This document shows positions 1-5,633 of a stretch of DNA of 9,596 bases, in pieces. Source of the stretch: Bacteroidaceae bacterium (GTDB lineage: Bacteria; Bacteroidota; Bacteroidia; Bacteroidales; Bacteroidaceae); contig CAAHEN010000145.1 of assembly GCA_900772575.1 (NCBI GenBank), positions 1 to 9,596 on the forward strand, in the 5' to 3' direction. Position 1 is the stretch's first letter. Each line of letters begins with the position of its first letter. The notes under the pieces were generated by a model that saw only the letters and a list, made by a program, of their open reading frames with translations, searched no databases and had not been told where the DNA came from. The translations under genes were made by a program, and so were the position numbers.

Positions 1-235
1 CCGCCACAGTGCCCGGGCGGCGGCGCAGGCGCGAGCGCTGCATCAGCCCGTCGCCCATGTCCTTGTAGACGTATTCAGAGCGGTGGGTCGTGATGTTGAT
101 ATATCGTGGGGCGAAATCCATCAGGCGGTCGACGGTATGCTTCAGTCCACCGATGCCTGCTCCCTTGAGTGGGGGCAAGACTTCGAAGGAAAAGGCCGTG
201 CCCGTGGATTGGGAGATGAGTTCGGAGATTTTCAT
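1..235 (-). CDS. metF: Methylenetetrahydrofolate reductase, N-terminal fragment (runs off left edge)
   Basis: Reading the minus strand from the ATG at 235-233 gives an open frame of 78 codons to the window edge. The protein begins MKISELISQSTGTAFSFEVL. The segment FSFEVLPPLKG (residues 15-25) is the family's first strand, and Glu18 sits where the catalytic glutamate of MetF lies. ITTHRSEYVYK (about residues 51-61) and the terminal RRRPGTVA are very like Bacteroidales MetF from memory. The enzyme is a cytoplasmic flavoprotein that reduces 5,10-methylene-THF to 5-methyl-THF for methionine synthesis. Only about a quarter of the usual roughly 315 residues is present, because the window cuts the gene. 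It is transcribed away from the LRR/M60 genes. A -7-like element lies 26 bp upstream of the start, and a 12-bp palindrome sits just behind that element. Overlapping longer open frames on this strand (for example 75-548) show no family resemblance. Confidence 0.93.
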   Translation of the reverse strand, partial: MKISELISQSTGTAFSFEVLPPLKGAGIGGLKHTVDRLMDFAPRYINITTHRSEYVYKDMGDGLMQRSRLRRRPGTVA

Positions 236-260
236 TCGGTCTGTTGCTGGTTGGCATATG

Positions 261-268
261 CAAATTTA
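261..268 (-). promoter_or_regulatory. Putative Bacteroidetes -7 promoter element of metF
   Basis: On the minus strand this reads TAAATTTG, an exact match to the Bacteroidetes primary-sigma -7 consensus TAnnTTTG. It lies 26 bp upstream of the metF ATG, which would give a leader of about 20 nt. No TTTG-like -33 element is visible at the expected spacing, so the promoter may be weak or activator-dependent. Confidence 0.42.
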
Positions 269-273
269 ATAAT

Positions 274-285
274 AATCGCGCGATT
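274..285. promoter_or_regulatory. 12-bp perfect palindrome, possible operator of metF
   Basis: AATCGCGCGATT is a perfect inverted repeat. It begins 5 bp upstream of the putative metF -7 element, so it falls in the -33/-7 spacer where a dimeric regulator could block or assist RNA polymerase. The operator role is inferred from position and symmetry only; no regulator gene is in view. Confidence 0.3.
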
Positions 286-418
286 GCGGCCCCGCCCCCT
301 CGGATAATTGCGGTTTGACCGTGATTTTCGCCCCACCGCCCTCGCTGGCGCACCCACCCGACTCTCTGAAAAAATATAAAAGTCAGGGCACCACTCTTTC
401 CGTTTGCGAAAATTCCCG

Positions 419-426
419 TATCTTTG
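419..426 (+). promoter_or_regulatory. Putative Bacteroidetes -7 promoter element of the LRR/M60 genes
   Basis: TATCTTTG matches the TAnnTTTG consensus exactly. The only TTTG upstream (403-406) is 12 bp away, which is too close for a -33 box. A TTTC at 397-400 gives an 18-bp spacer and is a weaker but better placed candidate. The A/T-rich tract at 368-380 could act as an upstream element. The predicted start, around 433, leaves an untranslated leader of about 140 nt before the ATG at 575. Confidence 0.4.
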
Positions 427-574
427 GCCCCGTGAATACCGGGTTTCCGGCCCCGGTGGAGAATCCAGCTTAGCCAGGGAATGCCGCACCTCCGCTTTCT
501 TGGAACTGATAAAGAGAAGGAATGGCGGGCATGCCCCGTTCTGGCCAACCAACATCTATCTCAAAATTACTTCT

Positions 575-1990
575 ATGAACAAACTTACCGCCATCATGGC
601 CGCAGCCTTGATGACAGTGTCTGCCGCTGATGCGCAGGCGGATGTCGTTGGACTGAAGACCAACAAGACCGTCGGCGAGACGATCGCCCTGACGGCCAAC
701 GCCGGTGTCAAGGCCCAGCTCGTGTGGAGCAACGGCGACACCGAGGAAATCGCTTTCGACGGAAAGCCCCAGAGCATTACGGTAAAGGCCGACTCACTGG
801 CGCTCACCACTACCGCCGGGAGCCTGACCCGCTTCTACATCAATAGTGCCGGACTGGTCAATCTCAACGTTTCAGGAGCTACCGCGCTCCAGAAACTCTT
901 CTGCGCTGACAACAGCCTGTCCACACTCAACCTCACAGCCAACACCAAGTTGAGCGAGCTCGACTGTCAGGGCAACGCACTCACTGCGCTCACCCTGCGC
1001 AGCGGCACCAACCTGACTTACCTCAACTGTGCTGACAACAAAATTGCGGACCTGACCTACTCGACGCCCTCGTCACTGCAGACCCTCGTCGTGTCCAACA
1101 ACGCGGTCGACACCCTCAAATACCAGACCAACATGCGGTCACTGCAGACGCTGTGGGCCGGCGGCAACACCCTGCGCGTCGTCAATCTCAGCTACTCCAA
1201 GCAGCTCAAGAACATCGTGGCGCCCGACAATAAACTGGTCAAGGTGCAGCTGGCCGCCACACCGCTGCTCACCGATGTCTGGCTGGAGCGCAACAGTCTC
1301 ACCGAGCTCGACCTTTCTGCCGCCTCGCCGAAGCTCGTCGCACTCAGCGTGAATGACAATCCCGCTCTCTCAACCATCCTTTGGGACAAGAAGTGCGCCT
1401 CGACGCTGCGCTACTTCTACGGTCAGAATGCCCAGCTCTTCTTCAACTCATTCCCTACGCTCAATAACAACCTGACCGCCGTCCTGGCGCCGCAGGCCGA
1501 TTATTTCCTGACGGACCGGATAGTGGTCGACACACAGCAGGACTGGAGCGATGCGCTCTATCGCAATGCCTTTGGTGTCAACCTCTCGCTGCAGGCCGCG
1601 GTCACCGACGCTACCGGTACGACACTTGAGCGTGGCACAGGCAAGGACTACTACTACGTTATCGGCAAATGGACTTTCTTTAAGATGTTCGATGGTGTCA
1701 GCATCACAGCGACGTCAGCCCGTTATCCGGATCTCACACTTCATATCAAGCCCTTCGACGTCACCGACGCCACAGGCATCGACAGTGCCCCGACTACCGG
1801 CGGCCTGACGTTCGCAGCCACTGCCGCGACGCTCACCGCCACCGCCACCAAGGCTGCCAGTGTGCGTGTCTACGACACAGCCGGGCGCTGCGTGATCAGC
1901 GCCGACGTTGCAGCCGGCACACACGCTTGGCCACTGGCCGCCGGCATCTATGTCGTCAACGGCAAAAAAATCCTTGTGCCCAACTTCTAA
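575..1990 (+). CDS. Secreted leucine-rich-repeat protein with C-terminal sorting-like domain
   Basis: 471 residues. I chose the ATG at 575 because it opens a clear Sec signal peptide (MNKLTAIMAAALMTVSAADA, likely cut near residue 20-22). The frame stays open upstream to 404, but that extension overlaps the promoter element and looks non-coding. There is no lipobox cysteine, so this is not a lipoprotein. Residues of about 84-274 form at least eight leucine-rich repeats, mostly exactly 21 residues long (104-124, 125-145, 146-166, 167-187, 210-230, 231-251). Their pattern is L..L.C..N.L..L.L, as in Bacteroidales LRR surface proteins. Residues 300-400 are an unassigned, probably beta-rich region. 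Residues 429-468 (VRVYDTAGRCV ... AAGIYVVNGKKILV) resemble a type IX secretion/Por sorting domain. The gene is followed after 19 bp by the M60 peptidase, so the two are probably one operon. LRR proteins of this kind usually bind ligands or neighbouring surface molecules; the ligand here is unknown. Confidence 0.85.
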   Translation: MNKLTAIMAAALMTVSAADAQADVVGLKTNKTVGETIALTANAGVKAQLVWSNGDTEEIAFDGKPQSITVKADSLALTTTAGSLTRFYINSAGLVNLNVSGATALQKLFCADNSLSTLNLTANTKLSELDCQGNALTALTLRSGTNLTYLNCADNKIADLTYSTPSSLQTLVVSNNAVDTLKYQTNMRSLQTLWAGGNTLRVVNLSYSKQLKNIVAPDNKLVKVQLAATPLLTDVWLERNSLTELDLSAASPKLVALSVNDNPALSTILWDKKCASTLRYFYGQNAQLFFNSFPTLNNNLTAVLAPQADYFLTDRIVVDTQQDWSDALYRNAFGVNLSLQAAVTDATGTTLERGTGKDYYYVIGKWTFFKMFDGVSITATSARYPDLTLHIKPFDVTDATGIDSAPTTGGLTFAATAATLTATATKAASVRVYDTAGRCVISADVAAGTHAWPLAAGIYVVNGKKILVPNF

Positions 1991-2009
1991 TCCCCAAGAC
2001 GCAAACAAT

Positions 2010-4667
2010 ATGAACCTGAAATTATCATATCTGGCCATGGCGCTTGGCGCGTCGGCCCTCACACCGCTCGTCGGCCAGGCGCAGAGCCTGACCCTTGACG
2101 CCGACAAGGCCACTTATGTCCTGACCGCCCGCGACACTGTCGTTCTGGGCTATGATGCCGACATGACGACCGTGCCCGTGATGGGCAATGTGAAGTATAC
2201 CGCTACCACCGACGTCGACTGGCTGACGGTCAAACAAGATGCCAACGGCAACCTGAGCCTCTTCTCCTCTATATATTATGACGCCGCCAAGACGCGGCTG
2301 GCCACCGTCACTCTGGCCTCGGCCGACGGCAAGCAGACGCGCAAGCTCATCGTCGCGCAGTCCGCCAACACATCGGCCGCCGATCTCTCGGGCGACACCA
2401 GTCTCAGCATCCGCACGGCTGTGGCCTCGCAGTCGCAGTCGGGCAATCCCATCAGTTATACCTACGACGGCAATAACAACACCTACTGGCATTCGCCTTG
2501 GAGCGGTGGCACGACAAAATTCCCCATCACGCTCACCTACACCCTCAAGGATGCGCCGCATGTGGACTATATGACCTATACACCGCGTCAGGACGGCAAC
2601 TCCAATGGCAACTTCGGTCAGGTCAAGGTGGAGTACACGCTCTCCTCAGCCCCGTCCACTTGGATTGAGCTTGCCGATACAGACTTCGGTGAGAGCTCGG
2701 GCACGTCACGTATAGACTTCGGCGACAGCGGTGTCGACGGCGTCAACCAAGTGCGTGTCACGGTCAAGAGCGGTGCCAACGGCTTTGCGGCCTGCGCGGA
2801 GATGGGCTTCTACGAAATCAATCCGGAGTATGCGGAAATCAAGGAGAAGTATTTCGCCGACGACCTCTGCACCACGCTCAAGGACGGCATCACCGAGGCC
2901 GATGTGGCCGCTATCTCTAACGGCTACTTCCAGCAGCTTGTCCACCACCTTCTGGCCGGTGACTACTCGACGAAATATCGCGTCGGCACTTTCGAGGCCT
3001 ATCGCCCCGTTAACGACCTGGCCAGTGAGCTCAAGACGAACGCCTACAACCAGTATGAGAACCCGACCGGCATTTACTTCAAGTCTGGCGAGTCACTCGT
3101 GCTCTTCGTCGAGGGTATCGGCTCCGATCCTGTGACGCTCATTATCAAGAGTTTCGGTCCCAACCAAGGCTCTGAGAACCACCCACAGAGCAGCTATCCG
3201 CTGAAGAACGGTATCAACGTCATCAAGACGGCCAACCGTGGCAATGGCTATATCTCTTACTATACGAAGAATTACGCCACGGCCTCGCCCGTCAAGATTC
3301 ACTTTGCCCTGGCCACCGAGAACGGCTACTTCGACCTGGAGCGCGGCGACACCAACGAGGACTGGAAGAACCTGCTGGCCAACGCCACCTCCGACATCCT
3401 CGATATCCGCACGCAGCGCATGCAGGTGGCAGCCCCCGTCTCGACCCTGAAGACCTCCTGTCCGACGGACGGTGTGGCACTGGCCAAAATATACGACAAC
3501 GTCATCTACCGCGAGCGCGAGATCATGGGCTTGGCCAAATATGGCCGTGAGCCCAAGAACCGCCAGTTTGCCCGCCCGGTGGACAGTGGTATGTTCGCTG
3601 ACGGTGTCGGTGCCGCCGCCGCCTTTGGCAGTTTCCCCGAATGGACCAACCCGACGAGCTTCGGTTTCTGGGGCTTCGGCCATGAACTGGGTCACGTCAA
3701 CCAGGTGCGCCCGGGCTTCAAGTGGGTGGGCTGCGGTGAGACCACCAACAATGTCTACTCGGCATGGGTGGAGCATAAGCTAGGCAGCGGCTACCACCGC
3801 CTTGAGGACGAGAACAGCGGTATCGACGAGTATCGCGGCCTCCGCGGCGGCCGTTTCCAGACCTATCTGGAAGAGGGCGTGCGCAAGGGTGTCAGCTGGC
3901 AGCTCCAGGACGGCCCTGACTATCACGGCGCCACGCCGGAACAGTTTACGGTCACCGGACAGGACTATGACGGCAAGCCCACAGGTACCGTGCAGACCAC
4001 CTCACGCAACTACGACCACTTTGTCAAGGTCGTGCCTCTCTGGCAGCTCGAACTCTACTGCCTCGAAGCCGGAAAGGCTCCCGACGCTTATGGCAAGGTT
4101 CTTGAGGGCATCCGCACCTATAAGAATGAAAGCAGCATGAGCAACGGCCAGCTGCAGATGAAATTTATGCGCTCCTTCTGCGACTCCACGCAGATCAACT
4201 TCCTGCCCTTCTTCGAGAAGGCCGGTATGCTGCGCCCCATCGACGCCTACATCGAGGACTACTCCAACGATTGGCTGAAAATCAGTGAGGGGATGATCAC
4301 GGAGCTCAAGGAGTATATCGCCGCCAAGGGCTATCCTGAGGCAGCCGGCGCCATCAACTACATCAACGCCTACAACTGGGAGAATTTCCGCGACAACACG
4401 CCGCTCACCACGACGCCTGCCGTTGGCAGCGGTTGCTCGGTTGTGGCTGGCGGCCAGCGCATCCAAGTGGATGCCAATGTATGGACTGGCGCTGTCGGGT
4501 TCGAGACCTACGACGCCGATGGCAACCTGCTGCGCATCACGATGTTCGGTCTTGGTGCCGCACAGCAGAGCAAGCGCTACACACAAGTGCTCTGGCCCTC
4601 TGGTTCAGCGTACATCATGGCTGTCGGACAAGACGGTACCCGTGTGAAGTGCTACGAGCCGAAATAA
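2010..4667 (+). CDS. Secreted M60/enhancin-family zinc metallopeptidase with BACON-like and F5/8C-like domains
   Basis: 885 residues. I chose the ATG at 2010 because it starts a signal peptide (MNLKLSYLAMALGASALTPL, then VGQAQS, cut near 24-25); the frame is open back to 1908 but overlaps the LRR gene. There is no lipobox. Residues of about 26-120 look like a BACON-type beta domain (VDWLTV, then a K/R-rich final strand). Residues of about 130-270 look like an F5/8 type C (discoidin/CBM32) carbohydrate-binding module, with DGNNNTYWHSPW at 153-164. After a short helical linker, about 322-435 is the beta-sandwich that precedes the catalytic part in M60 proteins. The catalytic motif HELGH is at 558-562 with a third ligand at Glu577, fitting the M60 signature HEXXHX(8,28)E; Glu559 is the expected base. 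Residues of about 795-885 form a C-terminal beta domain without a recognisable sorting signal. Characterised M60 enzymes from gut Bacteroides cleave O-glycosylated mucin-type proteins, so host glycoprotein degradation is the likely role, inferred from family. Confidence 0.92.
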   Translation: MNLKLSYLAMALGASALTPLVGQAQSLTLDADKATYVLTARDTVVLGYDADMTTVPVMGNVKYTATTDVDWLTVKQDANGNLSLFSSIYYDAAKTRLATVTLASADGKQTRKLIVAQSANTSAADLSGDTSLSIRTAVASQSQSGNPISYTYDGNNNTYWHSPWSGGTTKFPITLTYTLKDAPHVDYMTYTPRQDGNSNGNFGQVKVEYTLSSAPSTWIELADTDFGESSGTSRIDFGDSGVDGVNQVRVTVKSGANGFAACAEMGFYEINPEYAEIKEKYFADDLCTTLKDGITEADVAAISNGYFQQLVHHLLAGDYSTKYRVGTFEAYRPVNDLASELKTNAYNQYENPTGIYFKSGESLVLFVEGIGSDPVTLIIKSFGPNQGSENHPQSSYPLKNGINVIKTANRGNGYISYYTKNYATASPVKIHFALATENGYFDLERGDTNEDWKNLLANATSDILDIRTQRMQVAAPVSTLKTSCPTDGVALAKIYDNVIYREREIMGLAKYGREPKNRQFARPVDSGMFADGVGAAAAFGSFPEWTNPTSFGFWGFGHELGHVNQVRPGFKWVGCGETTNNVYSAWVEHKLGSGYHRLEDENSGIDEYRGLRGGRFQTYLEEGVRKGVSWQLQDGPDYHGATPEQFTVTGQDYDGKPTGTVQTTSRNYDHFVKVVPLWQLELYCLEAGKAPDAYGKVLEGIRTYKNESSMSNGQLQMKFMRSFCDSTQINFLPFFEKAGMLRPIDAYIEDYSNDWLKISEGMITELKEYIAAKGYPEAAGAINYINAYNWENFRDNTPLTTTPAVGSGCSVVAGGQRIQVDANVWTGAVGFETYDADGNLLRITMFGLGAAQQSKRYTQVLWPSGSAYIMAVGQDGTRVKCYEPK

Positions 4668-4668
4668 T

Positions 4669-4696
4669 CCCATGACGGTCTAATGACCGATTGGGG
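4669..4696 (+). repeat. 28-bp imperfect repeat, copy 1 (stem-loop, 1 nt after the M60 stop codon)
   Basis: This copy matches copy 2 at 4807-4834 at 24 of 28 positions, both ending in CGATTGGGG. It can fold on itself: CCCA (4669-4672) pairs with TGGG (4692-4695), and CGGTC (4676-4680) pairs with GACCG (4685-4689) around a TAAT loop. It begins directly after the M60 stop codon, so it may be a 3' end stem or part of a dispersed palindromic repeat family. No T-run follows closely enough to call it an intrinsic terminator by itself. Confidence 0.55.
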
Positions 4697-4727
4697 ATAA
4701 TAAGAAGTTCAGTTTTTTATTCATGAA

Positions 4728-4768
4728 GAAAGGAGCGGTCAGGCCTTGATGGGCCTGCCGCTCCTTTC
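4728..4768. terminator. Strong bidirectional intrinsic terminator hairpin
   Basis: An 11-bp arm GAAAGGAGCGG (4728-4738) pairs with CCGCTCCTTTC (4758-4768). After one bulged T, CAGGCC (4740-4745) pairs with GGCCTG (4752-4757), leaving a 6-nt loop: 17 base pairs in all. The 3' flank is T-rich in both directions (TTTCATATT on plus, TTTCTTCATGAAT on minus). Its place between the converging M60 and his units suits a shared terminator. On the minus strand it would be reached about 230 nt after the hisIE stop. Confidence 0.82.
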
Positions 4769-4806
4769 ATATTCCACAAGGCGGTACCGTCCCGCCTGTC
4801 GCCATT

Positions 4807-4834
4807 CCCATGATGGTATAATGGTCGATTGGGG
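4807..4834 (+). repeat. 28-bp imperfect repeat, copy 2
   Basis: Direct repeat of 4669-4696, offset by 138 bp, with four substitutions (two of them adjacent). The outer CCCA/TGGG arms and the TAAT loop are kept. The inner stem is weaker, with G-U-type pairs replacing several Watson-Crick pairs if read as plus-strand RNA, plus one mismatch. The two copies lie on either side of the terminator hairpin. Confidence 0.5.
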
Positions 4835-4874
4835 TTTAATGAATGTCCTGTAGATAGGAGGTGAAGATTGGGCT

Positions 4875-4893
4875 TTCCCCGTTTTACGGGGGA
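4875..4893 (+). other. Short GC-rich stem-loop
   Basis: CCCCG (4877-4881) pairs with CGGGG (4887-4891) around a TTTTA loop. One wobble and one T-A pair extend the stem to 7 bp on the plus strand. No T-run follows on either strand, so it is not called a terminator. It may help to stop or protect the his transcript, but that is a guess. Confidence 0.3.
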
Positions 4894-4915
4894 CAGCAAT
4901 AATTCCTCAGTGGTA

Positions 4916-4961
4916 TTCCAATGGACGGTTTGAGCTCAATGCACTTTGGAAATGGCCGTCC
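4916..4961. repeat. Interleaved inverted repeats (pseudoknot-capable) downstream of hisIE
   Basis: Two 6-bp inverted repeats interlock: TTCCAA (4916-4921) with TTGGAA (4946-4951), and GGACGG (4923-4928) with CCGTCC (4956-4961). A perfect 10-bp palindrome, TTGAGCTCAA (4930-4939), lies in the middle. In RNA the arms could form an H-type pseudoknot or two alternative hairpins. The cluster begins 36 bp after the hisIE stop on the minus strand, so it would be in the 3' end of the his transcript. Confidence 0.4.
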
Positions 4962-4997
4962 TGTTCCCACACACAAGGGTACTTGGGCGTCCCGGTT

Positions 4998-5597
4998 TCA
5001 GCGGTGGCGCAGGGCGAGTTCGTGCTCGATGTCAGCCAAGTTGCAGCCCATCTGTTCGAGGAGCACGAGGTAGTGGTAGAGCAAGTCGGAGGCCTCGTAG
5101 ATGAATCGGCTGCGGTTGCCGTCGACGGCCTCGATAATGCTTTCGGCAGCCTCCTCACCCACCTTCTTGGCGATGACCTTGGTGCCCTTGATGAAAAGGC
5201 GCGTGGTGTAGGAGCCTTCGGGCATTTCGTTGTGGCGCCGGGCCACGACGTCCATCAGTGTGTGGATGAAGCCCTCGTCGGCGGGCGTGTCGAAACAGGC
5301 CGTTGTCCCTCGGTGGCAGGTAGGGCCGTCGGGGTTGGCTTTGATGAGGAGCGTGTCGGCGTCGCAGTCGGCATATATGTCAACGACATGGAGATAGTTG
5401 CCGCTGGTCTCACCCTTGGTCCAGAGGCACTGGCGGGTGCGGCTGTAGAACGTCACGCGACGGCTTTCCTGTGTCAGTTCGAAGGCTTCGCGGTTCATGT
5501 AGCCAAGCATGAGCACGCGGAGTGTGGTGGCATCTTGTATGATGACTGGAAGCAGGCCGTCGGCGCACTTCGAGAGGTTGAAATCGGAGAAGTCCAT
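4998..5597 (-). CDS. hisIE: Bifunctional phosphoribosyl-AMP cyclohydrolase / phosphoribosyl-ATP pyrophosphohydrolase
   Basis: 199 residues, a normal length for a HisI-HisE fusion. The protein catalyses steps 2 and 3 of histidine synthesis: HisE removes pyrophosphate from PR-ATP, and HisI opens the purine ring of PR-AMP. The HisI domain (about 1-110) shows LGYMNREAF (31-39), the metal-binding run DCDAD (77-81) and the zinc motif with Cys94, His95 and Cys101 (CHRGTTACF). The HisE domain (about 110-199) shows KKVGEEAAESIIEA (144-157), with the acidic residues that bind magnesium, and EASDLLYHYLVLL (168-180). It is the last gene of the his operon in this window, 36 bp after the hisF stop. The ATG at 5597 precedes MDFSDFNLSKCADGLLPVII, a usual family beginning. 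No missing catalytic residues were noticed. Confidence 0.96.
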   Translation of the reverse strand: MDFSDFNLSKCADGLLPVIIQDATTLRVLMLGYMNREAFELTQESRRVTFYSRTRQCLWTKGETSGNYLHVVDIYADCDADTLLIKANPDGPTCHRGTTACFDTPADEGFIHTLMDVVARRHNEMPEGSYTTRLFIKGTKVIAKKVGEEAAESIIEAVDGNRSRFIYEASDLLYHYLVLLEQMGCNLADIEHELALRHR

Positions 5598-5633
5598 GGA
5601 CAGGTGAATGGTTATGGTGATTGTGATGCGATG

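Larger units (their letters stand above)
236..574. other. Divergent intergenic region between metF and the LRR/M60 genes
   Basis: These 339 bp contain no convincing gene. Seen directly: a TAnnTTTG element facing metF at 261-268; a 12-bp palindrome at 274-285; an A/T-rich tract at 368-380; a TAnnTTTG element facing the LRR gene at 419-426; a 6-bp-stem hairpin at 438-457 (ACCGGG, 8-nt loop, CCCGGT); and a 10-bp palindrome GGGCATGCCC at 527-536. If transcription of the LRR gene starts just after 426, its leader is about 140 nt and contains the last two structures. No riboswitch family could be matched with confidence. Confidence 0.7.
4668..4997. other. Convergent intergenic region between the M60 gene and the his operon
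   Basis: These 330 bp separate two converging transcription units. No believable gene is present; the longest open frame (minus strand, 4717-4899, 60 codons) runs through the terminator and has no recognisable feature. The region holds two 28-bp imperfect repeats (4669-4696 and 4807-4834), a long terminator hairpin (4728-4768), a 7-bp-stem hairpin (4875-4893) and a cluster of interleaved inverted repeats (4916-4961). Confidence 0.75.

Noticed and set aside
403..406. TTTG as a -33 box for the LRR promoter.
   Set aside because: The spacer to the -7 element is only 12 bp, well short of the usual spacing of about 20 bp.
427..495. Partial likeness to a cobalamin riboswitch (CGGTGGAGAATCC, then AGCCAGGGAATGCC, resembling parts of the B12 core and B12 box).
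   Set aside because: The two pieces are only about 5 nt apart, the intervening core helices are missing and the B12 box match is incomplete. A covariance-model search would settle it.
75..548. 157-codon minus-strand open frame overlapping metF and its upstream region.
   Set aside because: It is Arg/Pro/His-rich, without motifs, and runs out of frame across the clear MetF sequence and both promoter elements.
404..574. Upstream extension of the LRR reading frame from an ATG at 404.
   Set aside because: It overlaps the promoter element at 419-426, would bury the signal peptide 57 residues inside the protein, and its sequence looks non-coding.
1908..2009. Upstream extension of the M60 reading frame from an ATG at 1908.
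   Set aside because: It overlaps the LRR gene in another frame and would place 34 residues before a normal signal peptide. The ATG at 2010 is the natural start. The open frame is kept only as part of the slippage finding.
4817..4822. TATAAT inside repeat copy 2 as a sigma-70-type -10 box.
   Set aside because: The Bacteroidetes primary sigma factor uses TAnnTTTG; there is no suitable upstream box and no gene downstream on the plus strand.
4717..4899. 60-codon minus-strand open frame in the convergent intergenic region.
   Set aside because: It passes straight through the terminator hairpin and has no recognisable features.
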